Of a DNA stretch of 64,000 nucleotides, positions 46,801-58,027 are shown one piece after another. Below the pieces are notes generated by a model, which made no database searches, had not been told where the DNA came from, and saw only the letters and a program-made list of their open reading frames with translations. The stretch lies in the NCBI RefSeq assembly GCF_024713975.1, contig NC_091094.1, positions 8,293,001 to 8,357,000 on the forward strand, written 5' to 3'. Position 1 is the first letter of the stretch, and each line of letters begins with the position of its first letter. Source of the stretch: Paralichthys olivaceus (lineage: Eukaryota > Chordata > Actinopteri > Pleuronectiformes > Paralichthyidae). The position numbers and the translations under genes are program-made.

Positions 46801-48377
46801 TGATATTGCACGAACATTTATTGATCAGGGGAGGTGGGCTGCAATAAAATGCTAAACTGAGGCTCTCCTGAGACATTTTGCTCCCCTGGCTGTGTTGTAC
46901 CTGTTCTGTCCCATCCTGGTCGATGGAACAGCAGCGATCGATAATATTTAACTCGCTGTTTGGCTGGATGCCAACAACACGAGGACATGTCAGGTCACCT
47001 GCAGTGGTCCTGAGGTGACAGATGTGTAACAGCTTCACTCTTAATGAGGAGCGGCTGTAACAGCAACACTAGAGCACATTTGTCACACTTATTTATTTCC
47101 AGAGAAATGTTTGATTTACTGTCATTGAAACAAGAAAGTCAATATATAACTCCGACTGTCTTTTACTGTATTTGCATCTCTCTCTGTTTCATCTGGAAAC
47201 AAGTGGTGAAACACAGAGACACACTTGTTGAATCATTTGTTTTGGCGCTCACCACTGTAATGAGTTTTCGCTCCATTTGTTTTCATGATTAACTGCAGAG
47301 GTTCAGTTCCTCTGGCTGACATTACACAAGACCACTAATTAATCAGTTCACAAACGCTGACACTGCTGCGCCATATGGACGATTATTTGTCTTCTGTTGT
47401 TGTTTGAGTTATTTCACGGTGCAGATTTAATGCTCCGCTGCAGCGTCTTCTTCAGTCACATCATCATTGAGCCTTGGGAGCAAGAGATTTGTTTGGATGA
47501 TTACAAAAAATAGGAATAATAGTGTTTTTCTTTAAAATTAAAGGGCAGAGCTTTCTCTTAATCTCATTCTGAGTTGGATGGTGAGCGCAGGAGGATGTGT
47601 TTGTATTTTTTGACATATTTTTCCTCTCGCACAGTTCGTCACATTGTTGGATATTCTCATAAACCGTGAACATCTTGCTAGTTCTGCTGTTCCATTACTT
47701 CTTGACACCAGCATTTGTGTCGTCTGTATTTTCTTGGGCCCTGATGAGAAACTGTGATCTGTTATATCTCCTGTTTATTCCCAGGTCACATCGACGCTGT
47801 GATTTTTCTGACTGAAACTTGTAAAGTTGATCCGTTCGTAAAGGACAGGTGAGATCAGCATCTCTTAAAGACTTCATCTTCTTCACTGCTCCTTATTTCA
47901 CCATGATCTAATATTTTAACCCCCAGTTTTGTCAGTATTCAGAGGCATGTTATTTCCTATCGATCACCTGTGGTGATGCTCGTTGCAGTTTTGTTACCTC
48001 CAGTAATTGAGCCATGGCAAGAAAAAACTGCTGCAGGACTCATAAAAATAGAGATTAGCAGATTTTCTATCAGGTTAAATTAAATGAATGCCTTCCCCCC
48101 GAGTGAACATTCGATCTTAAATTCTCTTTACCATTTATTTTGAACCCATAATTGAAACTAATGTGTGAAAATTGTTCTCCATGCTCTGTTGCCTAACTTC
48201 CCTCTTCATCGCGGCCTTCACCTCTCGCTCTGCAGGTGGGGGAACCTTCCAGTCGACGACGCCATGCAGTTTGGACGCGAAGACACGGTGAAGGTGCTGA
48301 AAGACTATCAGCAGCGAACGCAGCACACTGTGGCTGAGCGTCCACCGAAGTTGGGCAACATCGAGGGCATGGTGTGA
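37861..48377 (+). CDS. gls2: Glutaminase 2, mitochondrial (liver type), 590 aa
   Basis: Eighteen exons: 37861-38021, 38450-38549, 39000-39121, 41518-41647, 41873-41952, 42317-42480, 43025-43083, 43455-43487, 43607-43665, 43818-43884, 44747-44797, 44883-45059, 45161-45292, 45795-45887, 45968-46029, 46300-46376, 47785-47848, 48236-48377 (TGA); 1773 nt. It hydrolyses glutamine to glutamate and ammonia in mitochondria. The Arg/Leu/Ser/Ala-rich first exon, with almost no acidic residues, fits a matrix-targeting peptide. The beta-lactamase-like glutaminase core shows the S-x-x-K pair (Ser212, Lys215) in [18 protein letters not shown], plus [15 protein letters not shown] and [20 protein letters not shown]. 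Ankyrin repeats follow ([31 protein letters not shown]). The C-terminal EGMV resembles the PDZ-binding ESMV end of human GLS2, as does the exon count. The intron after 45292 has a GC donor. Confidence 0.96.
38665..38946 (+). mobile_element. Non-autonomous inverted-repeat element, family B, copy 2
   Basis: It carries GCAGCCAGCCACCAGGGGGA and TGTCATGTCGTCCATCTTTA at the right, and an interior TTTGTAGCAATAAATAACAAATTAAAAC akin to copy 1 at 32250-32285. It lies in gls2 intron 2, the same way round as copy 1. Confidence 0.55.
39216..39436 (+). mobile_element. TTAA-ended inverted-repeat element, family A, copy 4 (both ends)
   Basis: The left end TTAAAGCTCCAGTGTGTCAG mirrors the right end CTACACACTGAACCTTTAA. 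The interior is shorter than in copy 3 and appears internally deleted. It lies in gls2 intron 3, the same way round as copies 2 and 3. Confidence 0.7.
41257..41487 (-). mobile_element. TTAA-ended inverted-repeat element, family A, copy 5 (both ends)
   Basis: The left end TTAAAGGTTCAG and right end ACACACTGAACTTTTAA frame an interior that is the reverse complement of copy 3 (TAAATATAAAGTATTTAAAT, AAACATGGCGGACC). It is therefore inverted relative to copies 2-4. It lies just 30 bases before gls2 exon 4. Confidence 0.7.
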
Positions 48378-49751
48378 CGGTGTCAGGGCCCTCGTGACAC
48401 CTGAGACGTTTTTAAATATTTGTAGCATTGAGGGAGAAATATTGTTTGACCTCTCCTGATCTTTTCCATCCTTTGTTTGGTCACTTGACTGTGATTTTTT
48501 AAAGAGTTTACAACAGCAAAGGAACTTGTTCATTTGATTAAAAGGGAAAAAACATGAAATAGTTTTAAACCTTTTTACTGTTATTTCGATTTTCTTATTT
48601 GACAATGTTGAAAACCTTTTATCGATACGATTAAACATGATCCCAGTAAAACCTGATGGGAGATTCACTATATACATTTTGTTCTATAACTGTAAATAAG
48701 TTTGCCAGGCCCTGCTACAGAGATCCATCATTATAGAGAGTGTTTTAATATTTATACACATCTTAACCTGATTTTACCAAAGATTATTTGTTATGCAGAA
48801 TGTGTTGACATTGAAGACATCCATTAAACATATTTTTATTAAATTATGTTTCATCTGTCGCCTGTAGTTTAGCTTTCTTTTGAATTCATGAGGTTAGTCA
48901 AAGTATCATGCAGGCTGTGATTTAAAATATTAAGCAGCATCCAGTAGATCACCTGAATGCAGGAGGAAGAAGCAGCAGGAGGAGGTGCAGGCCTGTGCTG
49001 AACTGTTTTTTATGCTGCTATTGCAAGAAAAAAAAAAATATGCTGAGTCATGGCCAGAACATTTTTACTTACTAATTATCGTTGTTAAAATTATTAATTT
49101 AAAGTTGACAGACTGTTCCTTTACATGCCCTGTAGCAAATATAGGTCGAGATAGTCCTTGCATACAAATACACATTTTTTTTTCATCCAGCAGATGGCCC
49201 TCTACCCTCACCAAATAAATATGTAATCTCAACTGGTGAAGCCACAGCATCCATTACACTGAACATACCCACATCCCTGCAGGACGGAGACATTAATAAA
49301 CAGGACTGACATTATGTCAGACGTCACCTTCCTCCTCTGCAGCAGCAGCAGCAGGAAGTCCTGCTTCAGCCGGGCAGACGAACCTCCACCAGCTACTGAG
49401 GAAACACACATTGACTTAATATTTTAAAATACATATATATATATATATGCATCCATGTCGACCTTTGGCAGATACTACATATATGAGGAGTATCCTTGTG
49501 ATGTTATTGTAGCTGAAGTTACTGTGGTAATAGTTTACACACGAAAGCATGGGGATCAGTGTAACTCAGTTAAAATACACTGATTTGATATTAGTGTAGC
49601 ACAACTCTTGTTTAGCACATAAAAAAAAGTTTTTGACTTTAAACTGTTGTATCCAAATTATCAAGTGCCAGTAATAACCCTGTCAAACACTTAATACATT
49701 ATTTTTATTGTAGACGGTTGTGGAAAAATATAAGAAAATCCATCCATCCAT

Positions 49752-49781
49752 CTCTCTCTGTCTCTCTCTCTCTCTCTCTAA
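49752..49781 (+). repeat. (CT)n microsatellite
   Basis: Run of TC dinucleotides with one interrupting G, about 30 bases, in the gls2-elastase interval. Confidence 0.9.
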
Positions 49782-49937
49782 TTATTCATGGCGTCTCCTG
49801 GATAAACGACCTCTGACACCGTCAAGCAGAACTTGAGCAGTGACGTAAACTTTCCTCCTCACAGTTGACGGAGCTGTCAGCAGCAGCTTTCATGTCGCAG
49901 CTTGCAGATGAGTCAGCCTCTCTTCATAAACTCAATG

Positions 49938-49942
49938 TATAT

Positions 49943-49994
<52 letters not shown>
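49938..49994 (+). repeat. Long (TG)n microsatellite
   Basis: About 28 nearly uninterrupted TG units, the longest simple repeat in the window and probably length-polymorphic. Confidence 0.95.
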
Positions 49995-49996
<2 letters not shown>

Positions 49997-50849
49997 GACT
50001 CGTGCTGCTGTACTAAGTCACACAGGCCAGATGTTTTCCATCTCACGATTATCCACCACAGTCAAGGCCACTGTGAAGCAGCTATTTGTTTTTCCTCTGA
50101 TAACCGCTCTATCTTTCTAACAGCTCTGTGAGTGATGGAGGTAGAATCACTGAGGAAACAGCAAAACACGGAAGAATATATCTGCGGATGAGGCATTGAA
50201 TTGAATTGGTTACACTCCAAGGTAAAAGTTGACATGTATATTTATGTGCTGTGAGTGTCTCTGAAATATGAATGTCACACAGGCAGGTGCAATTTATTTC
50301 TAAATTACAATGATTTGTTGAATTGACTCTGGTTATTGCTTGTATCCATACGTCACCTGTGTGTAGTGAAACCAAGCTCATTAGTTTGTTGCTGTTTACA
50401 CGTTCACATGTCAATAAACACCTTGGTGCAGTTATGAATAAATATTATGTAGCTGGCCTTGTAAGTGGATGACAGGGGGATTCTAAAGAAGTGCATTTCT
50501 TTCCTTGCGCATAATCATCTTAAATGTTGTCTTTTAATTGGTCTTTTTGTCCACATAGACAACAGTGGGACATATTTCTGACTTTTTTCCCAATTAAAAC
50601 AGTATTTTTAAATCCCTGTATGTGTCCGTGTAACTTTTAAAATCAATTCAGCAGCCAAACTCCATCCCACGCAAATCAGTCCATATAGAATGTTATCTTT
50701 CCTTTTTTAAATCTTAAAATGATCAATGTCTTTTACACAAAAAACAACACAAAGTCAAGGAAGAATTTACATTTTATTCAGATGGAGTCGCACAGAAGAG
50801 GAGACGAATCCGGAGTTTTCTCTCGTCTCCATGGAGACTGTCTTTCTTC

Positions 50850-53800
50850 TCAACCCATGATCTGGCAAAGTGAGGATAAATGAATGATTACTTGATTATC
50901 CTCAAGGAGCTGAACAAAACACTCAACAAATAGGTGTAGTTCTGAAAATGAATGGATGCAGAGAGCAGATTGTGATTATCCTGCAATTGCTGCTTAGGCC
51001 CATAATGTGATTCATCAAAAGACATCATATCTCTATGTATAACTCACAATAATGGAAATGTCCTGATAGTTTTTTTTTTCAATTACTCTTTGATTGTGTT
51101 AAATACTGACGTTGTTCATCCAGTTGATGTAGGCGGAGACGCGGGTGAAGACGGTGGGCTTCCTGTAAGCGTTGCAGCCGGAGGAGGACACGAAGCTGGT
51201 CACACCGTGGACGACCCACCTGCCGTTGACGCTGCAGTTCAGGGGGCCACCGGAGTCGCCCTGGATTCAGAGATGACACAGAGCAACAGACAATTCATAA
51301 TGGATGTCTTTATTCTGCATGTTGAAAAACTTCAGTCCTTCAAAGTGCAACATGTCCCCACTTGCTTCACACATCCTCTTTTAATCTCAGACAGCCTTGA
51401 GCAAGTTTGTGCACAACATGAGTGTTTTGTGCAGCTCAAGCACTACAGTCTGGATCTTTGTGAGTGACCTATGGCCCCGCTGATGCAGCAAGTAATCCCT
51501 CATGTGTCCTGCAAAGTATCTTCCTTGACAAGACGGGGTCAGGCCTCAGCTCAGACATTCAATTTTCCTTTTCCTGGTGGAGTAGAACTGAATTTTGACA
51601 CGTTCTTTTTCAGTGTTTCTCCCGGTCTGCTTGTGTCCAAACACCACTCCTGCATCTTAATCATAGAAGGACCTCTGGAGAAAGTGGGTTCAATATCTGA
51701 CCTGCAGGAATCTTACCTGCTGAAATTACAGCCAAGTTTATAATTAAATGTTTCATAGATCAGTTAATCGTTATACATATGAATGAAGACATTAGGCTGT
51801 TAAAAGATGCTTTGTTCATCTTTTCTATTTGACAATAATGCAGTTTTAAATGTTATTCATCTATTAATAAATACTTAATATGTTCAAGATCCTCAGCATC
51901 TTTTTTCACAAGGATAATTAGGATAGGGTCATAAGTATTTAAAAAGTAACATTCACTCACCTGGCAACCAGAGTTGCTGCCGCCTCCAGCACAGACCATG
52001 GAGTCCTTCACGGTGCTGCCCCACCATCCGTAGCTGGAGCAGGTCCTGTGGTCCACAACAGGCAGGGAGGCCTGTTTGAGCTGAGCAGAGATCTGACCTC
52101 CAGCTGAGGACGACAGAAAAAACACATGTCTCACAACTCTTCAGCTTCGTTGCTGCATGTGAACACAAAACAGATTCATTCATCATGATGTCAGACTCAC
52201 TCTGGGTGCGTCCCCATCCAGTGATGTAGCAGGCGTTGTTGTGGGGCAGGACCTGACCACTGGGGGGAAGGGCGCCCAGCTGGACGTTGTTGTTCAGGGA
52301 AGCATCAGAGGACAGACGCAGGAGAGCAATGTCCCACCTGAGGGTCAAAAGAAATGTGTCCTCATGTCAGCATGTAAAGCTGGTGAAGGCCTAAGTCTGT
52401 GAGTCAGAGTTGTTTAGGGATAACTAACAAACAATTATTTTTTTATTAATGCAACTATATATATATATATACTGTACATAATTCACAGCAGAACATTTTC
52501 AGGAACCTTATAATGTTAGTGTAAGTAATTATCCACATATGTGCTAATTCGTTTTCTGTGAGAAGTGTTTCACCTCTAATTATGTTGTTCTGTATAACTG
52601 GATGGGTTTTCAGAGTGTCTGGGTTGTAAGTGCAGTGAGGAGAGTACAAAGTAAAAATAAATATGTTCAGTTTAAGAAAAATACATATTCAAATAAACAA
52701 ACAAAGTGAAATTTCCAGATAATGCCACTGTTATATCAAACATTATGTTCGAAAACAGCCTTTGGACATTTTTCCTGACTTTTAGATGTTTACAGATAGC
52801 TTTGTACATTTAGCTGTTATGATGTGTGATATACATGTATCAGTATCTGCTGTTTTTATGTGCAGCAGTGGGTCAGACCATGACTCGTCATCATCGCTCA
52901 CCCTCCAGCAACATTGTTGGAGTTCCAGTTGGGGTGGAGGTAGACGCGGCTCACGCTCATGTACTGTTCACTGCCTTCGTGGGAGTTTATGTTGTGGTCT
53001 CCAAGAACAACACGCCAAGTCCTGGAGCTGTGGAAATAGAAACCAAAGAAAGTTTTCATTCCTACACTGTCTGGCAGCAAATTATCTCTAATAACCTGAC
53101 ACATGTTCAAAATCTGTGTAATGCATCCAGTCAAATTCGCATCTATAAGAAACATATTCATAGGTTCAGCTCGTCAGAACCAAATTTCTGTTACTTCATC
53201 CGTGTCTCTTATTAGATTTCAGCAGTTAGTCAGTGACGTATGAATCTCACCGGTCCACACAGTGAGCTGCGGTCATGACCCATCCTCTTCTGATCAGGGT
53301 TCCTCCACACGTGTGGTGGAAGTTGGAGCCAGATTTATACTGAAGAGAGATCTGACGAAACAACGAAGGAGAAATTAAAACCAGTGGATGTCTTTGATAA
53401 CATTACGCTTTCTCTTCACATCATTTATTTTACTTTTGTCTCTTTGATTTTACAAATCAAACAGAAGTTCAGCTTATATAATGTGTGAACGATTACAGAC
53501 CTGCTCTGTTTATCCACTCAGGTGCTTTCTGCTTGCATCTTTTCCTTTTGGATTTGCTTTTATACATTTTGTAAGGTTTCTTATTCCTTGCTTTTGATTA
53601 ATCGTATCTTCTTTTTTTAACACCATTGTCTTTATTCTATTTTTTATGCATTTTATGTATGAAAGGTGCTGTATAGATAAAACGTATTATTATTAGTAAT
53701 TTGCAGTAAAGTGTATGGTTAAAATAAAGCCTCAATTACATTTCTTTGTTAACGACATCTAAGGACTCATCATTGATACATGTATATATATATTTATGAT

Positions 53801-54364
53801 TCATGACCCATTGCTGTTACCTTGGTGCTTTAGTGATACAAAAATGTATTTTTACTGCAGGAAGCTGAAATTTAAAAAAATATTTTATTTCTATATTTTT
53901 TTAATTAGGTTACATTTTTATTCCAGTCTTTGCATGTTTTGTGAGGAAAATATAATTGCTCTATAAAGAATCATTCTTGGCACCAAAATATCCAACCTCT
54001 CCCTCCACAGTGAGGTTATACCAAACCAGCACAGATGCCACAACATAAAAGAGTATTTTCACATTGGGTTAAATGATCTGTGCTCTTGTCCCTCCACTGC
54101 TGTCCAGTCAAACAAAGTTGTACCGTACCTGCCAGGGCCAGGAGTTGGGTCTGGCCACTTCCCCTCCCACAACTCTCTCCTCGACACTGTCATCCTCCAG
54201 ATACCTGGGCTGGGGCTCCAGCTCGGCCAGCACTGAGGAAAGCACAGACGACAGAACAGTCAGACAGGATGTGTTCGAACGTGTGCAGAATGTGTAAAGA
54301 GGAGAGGAATCACACGGCGTTTACCGAGGGCTGCGAGAGAGGTCAACACAAGAAACCTGAGCAT
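50850..54364 (-). CDS. cela1: Chymotrypsin-like elastase 1 precursor, 270 aa (cluster gene 1)
   Basis: Eight exons in transcript order: 54364-54325, 54232-54129, 53351-53251, 53027-52902, 52337-52201, 52103-51961, 51260-51111, 50861-50850; 813 nt. It is a secreted pancreatic serine protease. The signal peptide is [14 protein letters not shown] propeptide ends at Arg33, so the mature enzyme starts at Val34 ([15 protein letters not shown]). The S1 triad is complete: His78 in MTAAHCVD, Asp126 in WDIALLRL, Ser220 in [27 protein letters not shown] matches CELA1. The last exon codes only IMG and the stop. Reading past the exon 7 donor would instead give a near-by TAA after VSI. A TATA box (54414-54420) and a poly(A) signal (50773-50778, minus strand) frame the gene. 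Confidence 0.92.
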
Positions 54365-54413
54365 GTCTGCTGTCTTCTATAACTTCCTCTGCTGGAGACT
54401 GCTGTCCGTTACT

Positions 54414-54456
54414 CTTTATAACCTGTGTGTGTGTGTGTGTGTGTGTGTCCACCTGT
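54414..54456 (-). promoter_or_regulatory. cela1: Promoter of elastase gene 1: TATA box and CACCTGT E-box
   Basis: On the minus strand TATAAAG lies about 50 bases upstream of the ATG. A plus-strand CACCTGT (54450-54456) lies about 30 bases further upstream, next to a (TG)n run at 54424-54448. CACCTG boxes upstream of acinar genes are known sites for PTF1-type bHLH factors. All three elastase promoters here have one. Confidence 0.55.
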
Positions 54457-55096
54457 GTCTGTCTCACCGTTATCACTACAGAGGATTCATATATAGAACA
54501 GCTGACTCAGCTACGGATCCATTTTTTTCCACAGGTAACAGATTAAAACCATCCACTGTTTATTTACTTGCCCTCATCAAGTCACTGAACTACATGTGCA
54601 GCAGATATCACCCTCTGTCCTCAGACCCTCACGTTACTGTTCGCTGCTTTAAGGGCAAATTACGATTTGTCAAAACGAGGTCTTACCACAGCAGACATGA
54701 ATCAGCCATGACATGTTCCCCATTGTCAGGTGCATGTTCCTTGACTGAGTCCGTGGTTGTGACTGTTCACCTCATTGTTGTCTGGAAAGCCAACTTTTGT
54801 GCAAATTATTGTGGTACTCTGGTACTCAGATGGAGAATATCCTCACAGTTATTGAGTGTGATGAGGAATGTTAGTTGCACACATCAAATTCAACTTAAAT
54901 TTGATGAAAATGCAGTTTTAGATAGAGTAGAATGGTAGTTTGTGGCATCAGCTGGAGCAGCTGTAAACATAAACCACCTTGGAACTCACTTCAAGCAGTA
55001 GGAAATATAATAAGATAGAGTTATACTCAAGTGGAAAATGTGCTATATGAGGGGATCCGCCTGTAGAGCATGTATCATGTAAAGATCCACATCTGG

Positions 55097-55300
55097 CTTT
55101 AAAGGAGACAGATTGTGCTTTTCAGTTTTTCTATCCTCCAGTGTGTTACATATGTTTGTTTGTGATTATAAAAGGGTTTGCAGAGTTTAAAAGCTTCTCT
55201 TCCCCACAGAATGATACAGAAATCCCCATTCTGCTCCACCATGAGCAGGGGGCTGTGAAAGCAGACAGCTGAGCTCCACATACACAGAAACTAAATGGGA
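55097..55300 (+). repeat. Dispersed fish repeat fragment
   Basis: TTTAAAGGAGACAGATTGTG, CCAGTGTGTTACATATGTTT and TTTGCAGAGTTTAAAAGC, in that order, recall an abundant non-autonomous teleost element. The right end is unclear. It lies in the interval between elastase gene 1 and the orphan elastase exons. Confidence 0.5.
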
Positions 55301-55994
55301 ACAAGAAGAGAGGAGGTAGAGTAATGCATGAGCTGTGTATCCTGGCCTGGCGCAAATTAAACGTTGTTGATTAATATAGATTAATTGTATTATTATTATT
55401 GTTTAAAAGCTTAACGAGCCCAAGGCTACAATGCAGTATTACTTGTTAAGGTGTTGTTAAGCATTCATGATGCCCTGTGGATCTGATATGATTCAATTTG
55501 TGTTCCTCACAGTTAAGAGCTGCTGCAGCATGTGGCTTGGTTTAAAAGAGAGACAGATTGTTATTGTAATGGTCATGGATGTTTGGGTAAATTGAGCTAC
55601 ACATTAAGACAGATTGAGATTTTACTCATAGGCCGACATTGTGCATTTTGAAGTTTAAAATCTCCCCTAAGGCGACCTGAACAATTTCGAGCTTTATTTT
55701 TCAAGCTGTGTGCCAGTTTGACTGAGGTTCCAAGAAGTAGATATAATCAACAGATATGTTCACAGTGCAAATACCGACCACACATCCTGGAGCTGCAGAG
55801 CAGCACTAAAGACAGCTCATCACTGATGTGCTGCACGATCTGAACTCTGTTATCTGCTCTTCTGTAACCAGAGCACAGCAGGAGAGGATTACTGTGCATG
55901 TGACCCACACTGCTGCCGCCTCACAGTGAAACATACTCAATGTATATCTGCCATGTCCGTCTGTATCATCAAACATTTTCTGATTATTTCAATT

Positions 55995-56093
55995 GCCTAA
56001 CCTAAACCTAAACCTAACCTTAACCTTAACCTTAACCTTATCTTAACCTTAACCTCAACCTTAACCTAAACCTAAACCTAAACCTAACCTTAA
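55995..56093 (-). repeat. Telomere-like degenerate repeat tract
   Basis: About 100 bases built of CCTAAA, CCTAA and CCTTAA units. On the minus strand this reads as TTAGG- and TTAAGG-type units, close to but not the vertebrate TTAGGG. The units are arranged in blocks (CCTAAA block, CCTTAA block, CCTAAA block), which suggests local block duplication. Confidence 0.85.
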
Positions 56094-56239
56094 CACACAC
56101 AAACACACACATTTCCTATAAATTTAAGTTCATCACACTTGCTGTATGTAAACTTATAAAAGTGAGGGAAGTGATCTTATATATTCATATTATAACTAAA
56201 ACCAATTGCAGTTATTTTCTTGATTAAATATGAGAGGGA

Positions 56240-56300
56240 TGAACCTGGGAATCGAACCCTCTGGCTGTGGATGACCTGCAACCTCCTGAGCCAGAGCCAC
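56240..56300 (-). mobile_element. tRNA-derived SINE head fragment
   Basis: On the minus strand an A-box-like TGGCTCAGGAGG (56293-56282) is followed about 25 bases later by a perfect B-box GGTTCGATTCC (56258-56248). That is the internal Pol III promoter layout of a tRNA-derived SINE. A cloverleaf is not intact, so it is not a functional tRNA gene. The body and tail are not recognisable. Confidence 0.6.
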
Positions 56301-57431
56301 CTGTAACATTATAGACAGAGCTGTGTCATGAAGGTGTGATATTTCTTTATTAGAGCTTTAAAGTCTCTTGTTAGAAACATACATATAGGATAGATGAGAG
56401 CATATACAGTATGTTCCAGTACATTCACCTAAAGGACAGAGGCCTGTAGGTCATGCTTTCACCTTGTTTATGGAGGACACTTTGTGTTGCTATAAATTCA
56501 GCTCTTCACGTTTTCTATCATTGACCAGATTTTACATAAAAGGTTGTGAGAAATGGATCTGAGGGGAAAAGAAGGAAATAGTCTGTTTGTATGTTTCTCT
56601 GATTATAGGATGAGTCCGGTTCCCACTGTCGACAGATGCATCGACTGTTCCCTCTGGTAGTTCCTCAGCCTTTTCCCTCTAAAATGTCACAAAAGCACCA
56701 CAGTGGCAGGAGGAAGGGCAACGCAAACCTTCGATTTATTAAACACCAATCAGAGAGGATTGTGTTGAACCCAAAAAGTGAATAAAACCTTTATTTCAAA
56801 ACTAACAACAGGCAGAATGCTGCAAAACAAATGTCAGTATTTACTCAGCTGCTGGCTCTCGGCACACAGATAAAGATATATTTGCATCATCTCAAAAACA
56901 CAGAGTCGTGTTGCTGCTGCAGCGGCTGCTCGTCAGTGTATTTGTCCTGTTTCTGTCACAGACGGAACTTGATGATGTTCTGAGTGGGAAAAACGCTGAA
57001 TCAGAAGTTTTCGGGTAAGATACCGTTGGGATAAGATTGGCTGGGTTTAAATAAATAAGAAAAGGATTTCGGTGGATGACGGTGTATAGACATCATACAT
57101 TCATCAGTTCCTCAAAATCTGAAGATGGAAACAAAATAGTTTAAAACACAGATATTAATCTTTAAACAGTTTTATTGGTAGAGGATTTAAATATAAGGTA
57201 CTTATGAGATACCCATATTTATTTTCTTGCCAAAAGGTGGATGAGTGGCTTGATACCATTGTTTCATCTGTACGCTGAGTAAGAGAACACAGCCAGGTTA
57301 GCTTAGCTGAGTTTCGCATTAAGAATGGAAACAGTTAGTGTTTAAATCCACAGAAGCTCACTTTATATTTTATTGAAGAACTGGATTCTGCACCTGTACA
57401 CTTTGTTCTGCTTTACTGTGTAATACTGTAC

Positions 57432-57699
57432 CTGCCAGGACCACGAGGAGTGTGAGGGCACCTCCTCACTTCCCACAACTCTTCCTGCAGCACTGCTCTG
57501 TGCGAAGTTAGACCCAAGCTCTGACTCAGACAGCACTGAGACACACGGGAAAACTCATTGAATCATCACTATATATATCGCCTTGTGTTTATTATTACAC
57601 CTAAAGACAAACAAAGATGTTTTCATCTGTAAAGTGTTTGCTTTGCGGCCTCACCTTACCTGTGGCTGTTAGAGTGGTAAACAGCAGGAACAGGAGCAT
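57432..57699 (-). pseudogene. Orphan first two exons of a third elastase gene
   Basis: Exon 1 (57699-57660) codes a signal peptide MLLFLLFTTLTAT. Exon 2 (57535-57432) codes a propeptide and the start of a protease domain (GRVVGSEEVPSHSSWSWQ). Lengths (40 and 104 nt), phases and donor/acceptor sites equal those of elastase gene 1, and neither exon has a stop. Exons for the His, Asp and Ser regions were not found between here and gene 1. The usual VVGG at the mature N-terminus is VVGS. It could be the remnant of a partial duplication, or an alternative promoter whose exon 2 (ending in phase 0) splices to exon 3 of gene 1. Both are inferences. Confidence 0.75.
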
Positions 57700-57738
57700 C
57701 GCTGCAGTGCCTGTGTGTTTCTAAATGCACGTCTGATT

Positions 57739-57803
57739 CTTTTATATCCTGAGCTGACTTTCATTTGATGCGGCCCCTCTGCTGAGCTCAGAAAAGCACC
57801 TGT
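57739..57803 (-). promoter_or_regulatory. Promoter of the orphan elastase exons
   Basis: The minus strand has TATAAAAG (57746-57739), 40 bases upstream of the ATG. A plus-strand CACCTGT lies at 57797-57803. This is the same layout as the two complete elastase genes, and the TATA octamer is identical to that of gene 2. Confidence 0.55.
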
Positions 57804-58027
57804 CATCGGTCTCAGACTTTATCACAGCTCATGATAGTGTGTGACAGCGTGTCCCCGTGTCACAGCTGTGGTTGCAAAAACGTACTGATAAAAACAAGAG
57901 TCTTTTCATCACACACAATTTAAAACAACTTTATTTTTGTGAAAGGAGGCGAAACAAGTGCAGAGACACAGAGGATGAAAACAGGGTTGAACATGTTCTG
58001 TGTCCTGCAACATGTGAGGACTCTTGT

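Larger units (their letters stand above)
48378..50849. other. Gene-free interval between gls2 and the elastase cluster
   Basis: The first part is the gls2 3'UTR, with an ATTAAA at about 48822 as a possible poly(A) signal. The rest holds a pyrimidine run and a long (TG)n, listed separately. At 50773-50778 a minus-strand AATAAA would end the first elastase transcript about 75 bases after its stop. The genes are tail to tail. No coding exon seen. Confidence 0.5.

Noticed and set aside
48135-48677. Longest minus-strand open frame (180 codons) over the end of gls2
   Set aside because: It overlaps the well-supported last exon of gls2 on the other strand plus its 3'UTR, and shows no family motif.
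52826-53215. Plus-strand open frame of 129 codons opposite elastase exon 4
   Set aside because: It is the antisense shadow of the exon carrying the RVVLGDHN segment. The minus-strand frame has correct splice phases.
54363-54938. Plus-strand open frame of 191 codons upstream of elastase gene 1
   Set aside because: It runs antisense through the elastase promoter and a (TG)n repeat (poly Val-Cys). No conserved motif or splice context.
56240-56300. A tRNA gene on the minus strand
   Set aside because: A-box and B-box are present, but acceptor and anticodon stems do not pair into a cloverleaf. A SINE head fits better.
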